Source: Parasponia andersonii (lineage: Eukaryota > Streptophyta > Magnoliopsida > Rosales > Cannabaceae). Taken from it: DNA of 64,000 nucleotides. The stretch lies in NCBI GenBank assembly GCA_002914805.1, contig JXTB01000071.1, positions 859,786 to 923,785 of the forward strand, written 5' to 3'. A model generated the notes under the pieces. That model searched no databases. It saw nothing but the letters and a program-made list of their open reading frames with translations, and was not told the origin of the DNA. A program made the translations under genes and the position numbers. Of this stretch, positions 53,418 to 64,000 are shown piece by piece; within the stretch, counting starts at the first letter, position 1; each line of letters opens with the position of its first letter.

Positions 53418-55525
53418 ATGGCGCAAGCAGAAGAGAACAAGGAAAGTTCCAAACTCTCAAGCTGTGATGCATATTTTGAGAATATTCAATCCAGGAAAAA
53501 GTTACCAAGAGCACTTCAGGAGACTTTAACAGCTGCATTTGCAAGAATTCCAGTTTCCTCATTCCCAGGAGTCCCTGGAGGCAAAGGTAACACAAAAACC
53601 TGTTAGTTACTTCAACAGTTTCGACAGTAACGAGCTATGAACTCAAATAATCATGGTATTTCATCAATAGTTGAAAAGGTTTTTTTATTTTTTATTTTTT
53701 TTGGCAGTCATTGAGATTCTAGCAGATACATCAGTTGCTGATGCAGTGAAGATACTTTCTGAATGCAGCATCTTATCAGCTCCTGTAAGAAACCCAGAAG
53801 CGAGAACAAGTTCAGATTGGAGAGACAGATACCTAGGAATCATAGATTACTCTGCCATCATTTTGTGGGTGTTGGAGAGTGCAGAACTTGCTGCAGTAGC
53901 TCTATCAGCTAGTACCGCAACAGCAGCTGGGGTCGGTGCAGGCGCCGTTGGCGCTCTTGGAGCAGTAGCATTGGGTGTGACTGGTCCAGCGGCAGTTGCA
54001 GGACTAACCGCCGCTGCAGTTGGTGCTGCTGTGGTTGGTGGTGTGGCCGCAGAAAAAGGTATTGGCAAGGATGGTCCCACGGCCGCTGACAACTTGGGGG
54101 ATGATTTCTACAAGGTCCTGCTGCAAGATGAACCTTTTAAGTCAACCACCGTAAGTTTTAACTTTATCAAAGAAAACTATCTGTAGTTTGAGGTTTTGGA
54201 GATAAGTTTGCCTACATCTATAATCTCTTTACATTTCTGGGCTACGTTTTGGCTTATCTGATTAGGAACAAAGTCAGGTATATGAAAATGGGAAGGGAAT
54301 TGGTCCTATCTCAAGTTACTTAAGGAGTAAACTGAATACGTAATATCATTACTTCTCTTGTTTCAGGTTAGCACTATAATCAAATCCTACCGCTGGGCAC
54401 CTTTCATTCCAGTAGCCCCAGATAGCTCTATGCTGAGCGTCCTACTTCTACTCTCAAAGTATAGGTTGAGGAATGTCCCAGTAATTGAACCGGGCCAACC
54501 TGATATTAAGAACTATATCACTCAATCTGCAGTTGTTCAAGGTCTTGAAGGATGCAAAGGAAGGGATTGGTTTGACTGCATTGCTACCATGCCTGTTTCT
54601 GATTTGGGACTTCCCTTCATGTCTTACAATAAGGTAAGCTTTGCTTGGTGACTAGTGTATTCTTCTTGTTGACCATTGACTTTTGGAATTTCAGCAAGGT
54701 TCCTTCTATATTCATGCCAGGTTATTACCATACAAAGAGATGAATTGATTCTGGAGGCTTTCAAGCGAATGAGGGACAATCAAATTGGTGGTCTCCCGGT
54801 TGTAGAGGGGCCAGGGAAGAAGATAGTCGGGAATGTCAGCATAAGAGACATCAGATATTTGCTGCTGAAGCCTGAGCTCTTCTCTAACTTCAGGTACGGG
54901 AAATGCCAAAACTTTTAACTCAGACTGTGCTAGACTATGTCATCAACTACCGTTTGACGTGTGGTTCTCGGCCTGCACATTCGAATATAGAGTTATTTGA
55001 TCTTTTAATTTGGCTAAGAAACTTGAGCCATTAATTTCTGTATTGCACATTTTATACCGAGGAAGATTGTAGTAAAGGCACTGATGAAGGCAATAAATAT
55101 ATATTTGCTAAAAGAGTCATAACATGCCTCACACCAACTTTTGATGAAGAAAAATGAAGGCATTGCTAGAATTGATTACAAACTAGAGGCTACCTCCTTG
55201 TTGCTCTTAAGGGTTAAATAACCTTATTTGGTACTTTTCATTCAGGAAACTCACCGTCGGGGACTTCATGAACACCATTGTCTTAGCAACCCAAGAAACT
55301 GGAAGAGTAACGCCAGCAATTACATGCAAACTTGATTCAACTCTTGGCTCTGTCATCCACAGTCTTGCTTCCAAGTCAGTTCACAGGATTTACGTGGTAG
55401 CTGGTGATGACGAAGTTGTTGGTGTCATTACACTAAGGGATGTGATTTCTTGCTTTATTCATGAACCCCACAACCATTTCGATAGCTACTTTGGGTTTTC
55501 GATGAAAGAGATGCTGAATCAGTAA
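53418..55525 (+). CDS. KING1: SnRK1 regulatory subunit gamma, CBS-domain protein (5 exons)
   Basis: Exons read as 53418-53586, 53708-54150, 54367-54633, 54721-54893 and 55246-55525, all GT-AG, giving 443 residues against about 424 in Arabidopsis KING1. The N-terminus has the family block KKLPRALQETLTAAFARIPV. A first CBS region (about 58-115) ends in RYLGIIDYSAIILWVLESAE and is followed by a long Ala/Gly-rich stretch (about 117-171), also present in KING1. Then come WAPFIPVAPDSSMLSVLLLL, SKYRLRNVPVIEPGQPDIKN, LILEAFKRMRDNQIGGLPVV and a final CBS ending YVVAGDDEVVGVITLRDVIS. The protein is a gamma-type subunit linked to the SnRK1 kinase that senses sugar and energy state; in plants the AMPK-like gamma role is shared with the beta-gamma hybrid. 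The start Met opens the conserved N-terminus. Its 3' end faces the PPR gene with 100 bp between stop codons. Confidence 0.95.
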
Positions 55526-55625
55526 AAACTTGCGTTTTCTGGTTAGTATCAAGTAAATGGAGAAGAAGAATTGAAATCGAGGAATGATTGAGTTCAGTGA
55601 TTTTATTAGCGCATATGTATTTCTG
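55526..55625. other. 100-bp convergent intergenic gap
   Basis: This is all that separates the stop codons of the KING1-like gene (+) and the PPR gene (-). Typical plant 3' UTRs exceed 100 bp, so the two transcripts very likely overlap tail to tail. Confidence 0.8.
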
Positions 55626-57482
55626 TCAAGTTACTTCTAATAAACTAAAGCCAGCGAACTTTATGCATTCTTTATCATCCATCATTCGGCGAATTCTTTC
55701 CACATCTTTCCACCTTCCTAATCCTGCATATATATTGGACAGAACCACATATGGAATTGGGCTCTCTGGCTGTAATTGTAAAAGTTTTTTAGCCATAACT
55801 TCACCCAGATCAGAGTTTAAGTTTGACCTACAAGCACCAAGCAAGGAAGCAAAAACAGATGCAGCAGGCTCCGATAGATTCTGTAGCAATTCGTTGGCGT
55901 CTTCAAGCCTGCCAGAACGAGCCAAAAGGTCGACCATGCAACTAAAATGAATTGGATTTGGTTTCAGGCCAAACTCTGTACCCATCATCCTCAAAAGTTT
56001 CCATCCTTTGTCGACCTGACCAGTGTGACTACACGCAGACAGCAGACTCACAAAAGTTCCTGCATTTGGTTGCACTTTTTCTTCCAGCATCTTGTCAAAG
56101 ATTCTAAATGCAGATTCGTTATCTCCATTTCTTCCATACCCGGAAATCATTGCGTTCCAGAATGCTGGATCGTCAGGTTTTACATCAACACAATCAAAAA
56201 CTCTTCTTGCCCAAGAATAAAGTCCACATTTCATGTAGAAATCCATAAGTGCAGTGGCCATGAATCTATCATTGTTAACAAATGTTCTAGTTGCGTGACC
56301 ATGTATCTCTTTCCCACTTCTTAGGGCAGACAAATCTGAACAAGCTGATAACATGCTTGTAATAGATTTTAGATTTGGTGCTACTCCGGCTGATTGCATT
56401 CTCTTGAAGTATTTAAACGCGTCAATTCCATTCCCCAATTGTGCAAATCCAATGATCATCGAATTCCAAATAGCTAAATCAGATTCTAATCCTTCAGCTA
56501 TTAGTTCTTTGAACAATACGACAGCGTTCTCGCTCTGAGCATTCAACATCATTCCTGAGATCATGGCATTCCATGTTACTAAGTTCCTGTTATCATTCAG
56601 TTCCTTGAAAACACCGTATGCTCGCTGCCAAACACCACATTTGGAATACATGTCTACAAGTGCCGTTCCTACCATAACATTAACCGCCAGTTCAGTTTTT
56701 ATGGCCATCCCATGAACCTGCCTACCAAATACAATGTACGAAAGACCAGCACAGGCAGAAATGGCAGAAACCAACGTAACATGATTCGGTTTCTCCTCTA
56801 AACGTTCCATCATTTGCTTAAAGGCATCTAATACCTCAAGGCAAAGACCGCACCGAAGAAGGCCAGAAATATGGGCATTATAGGTTACCAAATTCTTGTT
56901 AGGCATCTCCTTAAACAACTTAGCAGCCAAAACCACTTCTTTACATTTCAAATAAACAGTCAAAATCGAGGTCGCAACATAAACATCCTTTTCAACACCC
57001 AACTTCATCGCCCAACAATGCATTGTCCCAGCAAGACAAACACTTTTCTCACATGCTGGCAACAAACTAGCGATAGTAACTGAGTTGGGCCTAAACTCTC
57101 CATACCTCCCGCTCCCAATCACCCACAACGCTTCTCTAAAATACCCATTATGCGTCAACCCAGAAATCGTCGCATTCATCGAGGCCAAGCTTCGGTCAGG
57201 CATTTCGTCGAACACCTTGAGACCCTCATCGATCAGACCAAGTTTCATATACATTCCCGTCAGTGCGGTGGCCGAGTAAAAATCAGCAAGAAAGCCGGTT
57301 TTGAGGAGATGGGAGTGCAGGATTTGTCCTTGTGAAGCGTTTTTGAGCTCGGCGCAGGCCTTGAGGAGAGGCGGAAACGTGAACCTGTGAGGGCGCGAAG
57401 AAGAAGAGTGGCGCTGCGAGTAGAAGAGAATGGCTTCTCTGAAGAACCCATCTTCTACCAGCTTCAATATGTTGCGCTTCAT
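55626..57482 (-). CDS. PLS-E pentatricopeptide repeat protein, At2g02750-like (618 aa, intronless)
   Basis: One uninterrupted frame encodes 618 residues beginning MKRNILKLVEDGFFREAILF. It is made of tandem ~31-36 residue PPR motifs with the usual signatures: FPPLLKACAELKNASQGQIL, ATALTGMYMKLG, FWNAMISGYGRNG, TFVSLLSACSHTGQVDKGWK. The end has the E-type extension (SVFASLLGACRSNLNSDLGE, then PYVVLSNIYAGLGRWKDVER) and no DYW deaminase. Length and motif order match Arabidopsis At2g02750. PLS-class PPR proteins bind organelle RNA at set sites, and E-type members usually serve C-to-U editing, recruiting a deaminase from elsewhere; that role is inferred here. The N-terminus starts inside a PPR-like helix with little transit peptide, so targeting is uncertain. 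Lack of introns is normal for the family. Confidence 0.95.
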   Translation of the reverse strand: MKRNILKLVEDGFFREAILFYSQRHSSSSRPHRFTFPPLLKACAELKNASQGQILHSHLLKTGFLADFYSATALTGMYMKLGLIDEGLKVFDEMPDRSLASMNATISGLTHNGYFREALWVIGSGRYGEFRPNSVTIASLLPACEKSVCLAGTMHCWAMKLGVEKDVYVATSILTVYLKCKEVVLAAKLFKEMPNKNLVTYNAHISGLLRCGLCLEVLDAFKQMMERLEEKPNHVTLVSAISACAGLSYIVFGRQVHGMAIKTELAVNVMVGTALVDMYSKCGVWQRAYGVFKELNDNRNLVTWNAMISGMMLNAQSENAVVLFKELIAEGLESDLAIWNSMIIGFAQLGNGIDAFKYFKRMQSAGVAPNLKSITSMLSACSDLSALRSGKEIHGHATRTFVNNDRFMATALMDFYMKCGLYSWARRVFDCVDVKPDDPAFWNAMISGYGRNGDNESAFRIFDKMLEEKVQPNAGTFVSLLSACSHTGQVDKGWKLLRMMGTEFGLKPNPIHFSCMVDLLARSGRLEDANELLQNLSEPAASVFASLLGACRSNLNSDLGEVMAKKLLQLQPESPIPYVVLSNIYAGLGRWKDVERIRRMMDDKECIKFAGFSLLEVT

Positions 57483-59207
57483 CGCATGATTGTGTCAAAA
57501 CGGTGGCCTTTACTCACATCTGGTAGATATCCTCACTGGAGACCCAATCAGTTGTTTGAAAAGCTTTGGAAGTTAGAACTTGAAACCAAAAACATCTTAA
57601 TAAAAACGATGAAATGACAATATTCTCTGAACGAGAATAACATAAAAACGACAACACATTGTGTGTATATACGACAACATATTAAAACGACATACTACGT
57701 GGGTAAACGACAGTAAATTAGCAGAGAACATTTACACGTTATGTCTCGTTCCGAATTGCTTCTAGATTCTGCCTTTAGTTTTTAAAAGCGATTAGTGAAA
57801 AAAAATGGGGAGAAGGGAAGAAATATTAATTGTATTTGCCCCTTCTAATGTGGTCACGTGCAGAGCATGTGATGATTTCTTTTTTTTTTTTTTTTTTTTT
57901 TTTGAATCTGAGCATGTGATGATTTTGTGAAGAATTTTATGTTTGTTATTCATTGGGGGGTTTGGCGAACAGAAGGATAGTTTAGAAATTAATTGCAAAA
58001 AATAAAAGGTTAGGGATCAAACTGTAACTATTTTTTAATATGAGTTACTCATATAAGGATTATATTTGCACCTTTAAATAACATAGAAGGCATTTTTTTC
58101 TGCAAAATTTTTTATTACTTATTCATTCATAAGTGAAAAAAAAACTAAAACATACACTTTCATCAATTCGCTTATAATAATCACACCCCATTACATTACA
58201 ATTAGAAACCCAAAACTCTCTTTATAGGTCTTCTACTCTCACTCCATCTTTTTGTTCATCAATCAAGCAATTTAATTATCACGAGTCTTAATTATTTTGT
58301 ATCGAAAAGAAAATTAAAACCAAAAAACTGAATTGTAGGGTGCAGTTCAAGAGTTTCAGGTCAAGTTATTGATTAAAAGTGTAGGAAATAGAATACGATG
58401 GTCGTCTTTTGCAAAGTATATAGTGCACCGATTATTATTCATCCTTTTAGTTTAGCGTATTAGAATAATTGATTTGTAATGTTCCTAGCTATTTGTTTTT
58501 TCATCATTTTGTCGCATTGTTTGCTTGTGAAAACATGTGATTTTTATTACTTATTCAAGAGATATTTTAAGAAATCAAAAATAATATTCCATCCTCCTTT
58601 ACAACGTGTTTAATTGGCAAGCTAAAGAGAGGAGAATGAGCTCTTCTATCCACCCATATTTAGGCTTTTGGAGATCTGAATAACAGAGTCTAATTTCCAA
58701 AATTAGTCTCCCTAAAATGGAACTAAATTATATCACCTAAAACGTGGGTTTATTTACAGCTCGTTATTATTAAATGTGATTATATTGAATTGAATTAGAT
58801 AATACTATTTTGTACTACACTATATTTTGTGCAATATAAGATTAAAACAAAGTAAATATAACAACTCTTCTTAATGTAGTTTTAATTATATTTTATTTAT
58901 AAATATATAAATATTTACAAAAATAAAAAAGATAAATTTAAATGATGATTATATAAATAATATGATTTTAATTTATGTATAAAAAATATGTATATAAAAA
59001 TAAAATATATTTTTAGTTAAAAAAATAAAAATTTGAATTTTTTTAATATTTATATTAATTTAAAAAATTATTAAAGAAATAAAGGGAAAAAGAGAGGTGT
59101 GTCTGGACTAAATTAACTTAACTTCTAGTTGAGATAATTTAGTTAATCCCCTTTTTTTGTGGTATTTAAGCACTAAACATTTCTCTTTTTGGCACTATTG
59201 GTTCTTT
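57483..59207. other. PPR upstream region and AT-rich intergenic DNA
   Basis: The first 200 bp should hold the PPR promoter (minus strand). A poly-T run of about 24 lies at 57880-57903. No gene or RNA feature recognised in the rest. Confidence 0.5.
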
Positions 59208-59898
59208 TGGCATATTCTATCAAATATTCCATTAAAATTCATCTGAATGAGAGAATTTTTGTACTATTGATTTTGATTTTTTAATTGTTTAACAATTTAG
59301 TCCATATTTTTTGTATTCATATTTTCAATTAACAATATTGCATTTACCAATCTTTCAAAAAATTAAAATTCTAAAAAATAAATTTTTCGAAAGATTGACA
59401 GATGAAATAACATAAATAGATGAACATTTAATAGAAAACTATAAAATTTTTTAAGCTTATTTGCTGCAAATAGTTAATTAATTTTTTAGAATAACCATTC
59501 ATAATTACATGAATATTTAATAGATATAGTAAATTTTCAATCAAATTTGACTATTATAAAAGTGTGTATGTGAAATTTTTTTAGTTTTGAAAATGGTAAG
59601 ATAATTATTTTTTATAAATTATTATAGTTTGATTTTATTCATAAAGTTACTATAGTTTGACATAAACTAAGGTTTATTAGTATAATTTGTTTTTCTTTTT
59701 TGAATTTGATTTTTAACTTGTTTTTGAATTTTAATTTATTGAAAGATTGGCAGATGCAATATTGTTAATCAAAAATATGAATACAAAAAAAAAAATTAGG
59801 GACCAAATTGTTAAACAATTGAAAAATCGAGATCAATAGTGCAAAATCTTCTCGTTCAAATAAATTTTAACAGAATCTTAGATGGAATATATCAAAAT
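59208..59898. mobile_element. Fold-back element with ~165-bp inverted arms
   Basis: The left arm (59208-59370) pairs with the reversed right arm (59727-59898): aattgtttaacaattt, gtattcatatttt, ttaacaatattgcat and ccaatctttcaa occur in both, with scattered differences. The loop is about 355 bp, AT-rich and non-coding, and carries another copy of part of the arm near 59388-59404. Long arms suggest a MULE-type MITE or simple fold-back; no target duplication could be fixed. Confidence 0.8.
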
Positions 59899-59929
59899 AA
59901 ATAATTGGATTATTCCACTAAATGAAGAG

Positions 59930-60600
59930 TAATTATTTTATTTCAAATAGTATTTATCTATTATCTTATTATTCACAATTGTAAGTGATTATGATTTTTC
60001 CATTATAAATAAAAGTCCGCAGTAGTACGAGGGACTAAGAAAATTTCTTAGAAAAGAAAGTTAAAATTATTACGCTCTCTTCTATTATTCTTCTTTTGTA
60101 ATTTCTCAAATAGTGGAAAACCACCGTAGATGTAATCATGTAAGCTATCCTTTTTGGGCTAAATTAGGTTAATTAATTCTTTATGTTTTTATTATTTTGC
60201 ATTATTTTACTACAAAGCTCAATCCCATGATTCCTGCTCAAGTTAATAGCCATGACTGTTAAGATTTTATTCTCTCATTTAACTCATGATTTTTCAACTC
60301 TTATTATCTGATAAATTTATTTCTCTTGTAATTAGGCTAGCATTTATTTTAAAGATTCATTCTCTTGTATATATATTGAACGATCAGTACAAAGCAATGT
60401 GTGGTTTTCCATTTCACTAAATAATGATATTCTTATATGGTATCAAACAAAACAAACTCCACTGAGTCCATCGTTCCTCTTTCTTTTTTTTTTTTTCCAA
60501 CAACTGAATTGATAACCCACCCACCAATCTGTCAATAACTCTGCCCAAACTCAAATTATCATTATTCCCAATACCACCAATAATGCTACGTTCCTACATC
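59930..60600 (+). mobile_element. Copia remnant: LTR end, primer site and start of gag
   Basis: tggtatcaaaca at 60438-60449 resembles the initiator-Met primer site (tggtatcagagc). It is followed by a stretch resembling a copia leader and gag start (actgagtccatcgttcc) and preceded by LTR-like sequence with a TATA-like cattataaataaaag near 60001. Similarity fades by 60600. Old fragment; the left edge is a guess. Confidence 0.5.
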
Positions 60601-60675
60601 AGATCCAAACTATATGCATAAGTTGGGGACCGCCTCTCTACATCAGATCCAAACTATATGCATAGGTTAGGGACC
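60593..60675. repeat. Two-copy tandem duplication, about 44-bp period
   Basis: ctacatcagatccaaactat and atgcata-g-ttggggacc recur back to back (starts near 60594 and 60638) with two or three differences. Confidence 0.85.
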
Positions 60676-61484
60676 AACAGTGCCATTAACCCTATAATAT
60701 ATTATGTACCTTTTGATTGGGTGGTGATTATTACAGTATGGTATGTGGAAATAGATATGGTATTTGGATCAGACCGTAGATGCCTAAGCCCTTGACATCA
60801 AGGCATATAACTTAGTAACCAAGAGTTTCAATAGGAGTTCGGATCTTAAGCTCCATGGCCTTGTTCCGTGTACCAGCACGCATTTATATTGAGAAGATTT
60901 GTGTGTTTGTTTGTTTTTCGTTTTTTTTTTTTTTTTTTTTGGGGGGTCTTAACCCTATAACGTGCAACTATAAAATTTGTTCATCAATTTTATACAATTT
61001 TAGATGAACTCATTCATTGTTTTTACTAACGGAATACAAATTTAGATCAAGTTCTCATTTTCAAATTTTATTTCATTGTTCTTTTGATAAGATTATTTGT
61101 TATGATTGTTTCACTTCGTTGAAAACAATAATATAACTTTTAAAAAATAAATGCTTTTCTTAAATTTTATATATTTTGTAATCAAATTTGCAGGATGAAG
61201 AAGTTGCGAACGCTTGTTTGGAACTTGATTATACTTATAACTAAGCCTTATTCCCACGTAGGGCTTCAAACTCTTCTTCGTCGATGCCCCGAACTAAGTC
61301 ATCGAGCTACTTGCCCCTCTAACAACGATATCAAGCTACCTTGTCCATCTAGGTTATTTATTTATTTATTATTATTATTATCTTTTTGTTGCAGTAGCTG
61401 CTGATGTATTTTCGCAAAGGATATAGCTATCTGGAACCCATCAATTAAAATGCACTGATGTTAAGTTTTTTTTTTTTTTTTTCT
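60676..61484. other. Intergenic DNA with a possible orphan exon-like stretch
   Basis: At 61180-61194 the sequence atcaaatttgcag resembles a splice acceptor, followed by a short open frame (DEEVANACLELDYTYN then stop in one frame, MKKLRTLVWN in another). I recognise no family, and no matching upstream exon was found. A poly-T/poly-G run lies near 60920-60946. Treated as non-genic. Confidence 0.3.
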
Positions 61485-61635
61485 CTTTTGCCTTTGATCA
61501 CTTGTGGATGGGGCGGCTTTAATTATGTAAAAGTGGGGTGCCAAAATTGATAAGATTTTTTTTTCTTTTGCCTTTGATTACTTGTGGATGGGGCGGTTTT
61601 AATTATGTAAAAGTGAGGTGCCAAAATTGATAAGG
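61485..61635. repeat. Two-copy tandem duplication, 80-bp period
   Basis: cttttgcctttgatcacttg, tggatggggcgg and aattatgtaaaagtg with gtgccaaaattgataag recur exactly 80 bp apart (61485 and 61565) with about three differences, implying a recent local duplication. Confidence 0.92.
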
Positions 61636-62435
61636 AAAAGAATTTGTGCACAAATTAAGACCTTGTTTAGTAATTCAAGGGTTGTTTATAATAAAAATAG
61701 AATTTTTAAAATTTAGGAATAAGATAGGTTTGGACTAGGGTACTTTTATACCACTCGCGAGGTATAAATATAGTCCCTTAGAATATTGTAAGCCACTAAA
61801 AATTACTATTTCTAGAAGGAAAAAAAAAACTATACGCAGAAAAACGGCATTTTTTTTAATCTTTTAAGGAAAGTAAATAGCCACAGTATACACATAAAAA
61901 CAAGACAACCATATAGAAGAACGACAACAATTATACAATTGACAACATGGGAGATGGGGAAAGAAAATGCTATATATCGTAAATTAAAGTATTAAAACGA
62001 AATCAATTTGGCCTAATTTCGGGGTTTTTTTTTTTTTTTTGGAAAATAAGGGGAAGTTGATATGAAAGACTGAAGATCACCGTATAAATATTGAACAAAT
62101 ATTGACACTTTCCATATGACTGCACCTTATGGACAGGGGCATGTTTAAGCGAAAAAGGTAGAGATGGTAATAACTCAATAATGTCTTTGTCAGTGGTTGT
62201 GCCCTCCTCCATACGGAATATTGCCCAACTCCCACACCAATCAAACAAATACGGCTTTCTTTTGCCCAAAAAAAAAAAAGCTTTCTTTGTCTTTCTTTTT
62301 TTTTTTTATTAAAAAAAATTTGTTCAATATGTCTTATATGTTCTGTAATTCTTTATTTTTTTACTACATCACATGTTAAACACAGCCTCCTAAAAGTTTT
62401 CTATATTTTCCGATTGGAGGATTTTTTTTCTATAG
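61636..62435. other. AT-rich intergenic DNA, no gene seen
   Basis: Several homopolymer T and A runs (near 62024-62040 and 62268-62300). Short open frames lack family resemblance. Confidence 0.5.
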
Positions 62436-62463
62436 NNNNNNNNNNNNNNNNNNNNNNNNNNNN
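62436..62463. other. Assembly gap (28 N)
   Basis: Short run of N in AT-rich intergenic DNA. Confidence 1.
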
Positions 62464-63780
62464 AATTACATTGAACTTTTTTCCTAAAAAAATTATGGGA
62501 GTAATCTTTTAAAAAATTTGGGGTAAAAATCCTGTATGCTATAAGCATTTCTGCTTTTAAGTAAAATTCATTAGAAGGTCAAAAAAGGCATATGAGTTTG
62601 AAAGGAACAATAAAATTAACATAATTCTCAAATATCTTCCATTCCTTTTCTTTGCAAAGTGGACGAATTCATTATGTTGAATAAATACCAAATATTCTCA
62701 TCCTATTTAATAATAGTCCCATAGCAAATAATTTTACACACGGCTCAAAACTATCCAAATCAACAAACACGTCCTGATTTTGTTCCTTTTTAAACGATAT
62801 TGCATTAAAATTGTTACTTATGATTATTTGAAATGATAAATTGCTATGTAGGCCTCGCCTAAGTTGGTGCATTGGTCTATTGTGTAATATGTAATTTGGT
62901 GCTAACCAAAGTATATATATATCAAGGATGTAATCCTTTGAGGAGAGTGGTCTTGTCTATGATTTGGCTAACAAAAGTCACATTTTAACTAATAAAATAT
63001 TAGACAAATATGATTTATATTTATTAAAATACAAACAGACGGGATCCTCAAAGAGACTACATCGTTACATAAATATATATATATATATATATAAATTTGA
63101 TAAAAATAAACTCTTCAAAAGAATATCATTACTTGAAGTAAAATAATTTCAATTACAATATAGGAATAACAATTATAATTTCCAACTTCTCAGTCACAAA
63201 CACAACAACAAAATTTGTAGATTATTATAATTATCCAAGAGAAGAAGATAATACGGACCACTAGCAAACTATTGTATCAATATCTACTCATAGATTGCAT
63301 TTTTGGTGGGTGACCATATGATTCCAACCTTAATTAAGATCCACTGTTAAAAAGAAAAACAACTCATCTGTCTAACAGATTTAAATCAAAGAAAAAAATC
63401 TCAAATTCAAGAATTAGTAAACAGGCTTAAAATTCACATAAAATATAGTACTACAAACCAATTCTAGATTTAGATTTATTAGAAAACTTGAAAAAAAAAA
63501 CTAAAAAAAATCTCTCATTCTTGCAAGAGAGTCAGGGAGGGAGAGGAGGAAAAGGAGAAAGAGGGGAAGTCGGAGAAAGAGAAGAAGTAGGCACTCTCTA
63601 TCTAGTCTAGCTTCTTTTTGAAAGTAAAAAACCGTTTTAGAGAGAAAGAAAAAGGTATTAGATATTTTCCATTCAATATTTTACTTTAATTTCCACACGT
63701 ATAAATAGAGTTCTACTCAATGATTTTTTTTAAAAAAAAAATTACATTGTGTATATATTTACATGGGCTTGAACCCAAGG
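62464..63780. other. AT-rich intergenic DNA with a purine-rich block
   Basis: Contains (ta)n near 63075-63093 and a G/A-rich stretch at 63526-63590 (gggagggagaggaggaaaag). No gene recognised. Confidence 0.5.
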
Positions 63781-63871
63781 CCCTCTACTTTGATTCCATG
63801 TTAGATAATCAATTCATTCCAAAAACTTAGGCTACTAAGAGGTGGACTAATAATTATACTATACTCTAACA
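63781..63871 (-). mobile_element. Possible TRIM-like end: 73-bp mini-LTR plus primer site
   Basis: On the minus strand, 63871-63799 begins tgttagag and ends atctaaca (TG...CA with short inverted ends) and is followed at once by tggaatcaaagtag, close to the initiator-Met primer site tggtatcagagc. A box B-like gggttcaagccc lies just beyond (63776-63765). This order suits a terminal-repeat retrotransposon in miniature; the second terminal repeat is not seen in the window. Confidence 0.4.
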
Positions 63872-64000
63872 ATTTTTATCTCTAATTAACATATTATTAC
63901 TCCTAAGTGAAGCAACGATGTCCAAGCAAAACAGTTCGTTTGCATCATTAATGTCTATATTATCATTGCCTTTGCTAGATGATTTCAACTAAATGTAATT

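Noticed and set aside
55588-57617. Many plus-strand open frames
   Set aside because: Antisense shadows of the PPR coding region.

Overview
This window is nuclear DNA of a flowering plant, almost certainly a eudicot. The evidence is AT-rich sequence, GT-AG introns, proteins of plant-only families (Whirly, WRKY, PLS-type PPR, plant SnRK1 gamma) and dense LTR retrotransposon fossils. The species cannot be named from the sequence. Two assembly gaps (12172-12256 and 62436-62463) and a single N at 38200 are present.

Four host genes look intact. From left to right they are: a seven-exon WHIRLY1-type gene for a plastid ssDNA-binding protein (4216-7785, +); a six-exon group IIb WRKY factor of the WRKY72/61 type (26962-31016, +); a five-exon SnRK1 gamma subunit of the KING1 type (53418-55525, +); and an intronless PLS-E pentatricopeptide repeat gene matching At2g02750 (55626-57482, -). 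The last two converge, with only 100 bp between their stop codons. All four proteins were read by splicing exons by eye, and the reading phase closes in every case. They do not form a pathway: they serve plastid nucleic-acid binding, defence transcription, energy signalling and organelle RNA processing.

Between them lie layers of transposable elements. A Ty1/copia fossil fills 1 to about 3156. A 12.7 kb Ty3/gypsy fossil (Tat-like, minus strand) spans 12433-25141, with its LTRs, a 5-bp target duplication (one mismatch), a solo LTR in its gag region, and a coding-like block on the opposite strand. A shorter relative lies downstream of the WRKY gene (31302-38202), and its distal LTR holds a perfect hAT-type non-autonomous element (37441-38183, 10-bp inverted ends, 8-bp target duplication).

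From 38203 to 52070 lies a rearranged tract built on a direct duplication. The last exon and 3' flank of the WRKY gene recur at about 45067-52070 as a broken pseudogene, split by a copia/gypsy nest which itself carries another solo LTR with a perfect target duplication. A head-to-head pair of MITEs set in (TA)n runs precedes it (44242-44729), and a third copy sits in WHIRLY1 intron 1. The right end (57483-64000) has no supported gene; it holds a long fold-back element, a copia remnant, tandem duplications and a TRIM-like end.

I found no clearly new biological system. The most interesting items are the WRKY partial duplication with its nested insertions, the MITE hairpin in (TA)n tracts, the opposite-strand coding block in the large Tat-like fossil, and the tight convergent KING1/PPR pair.
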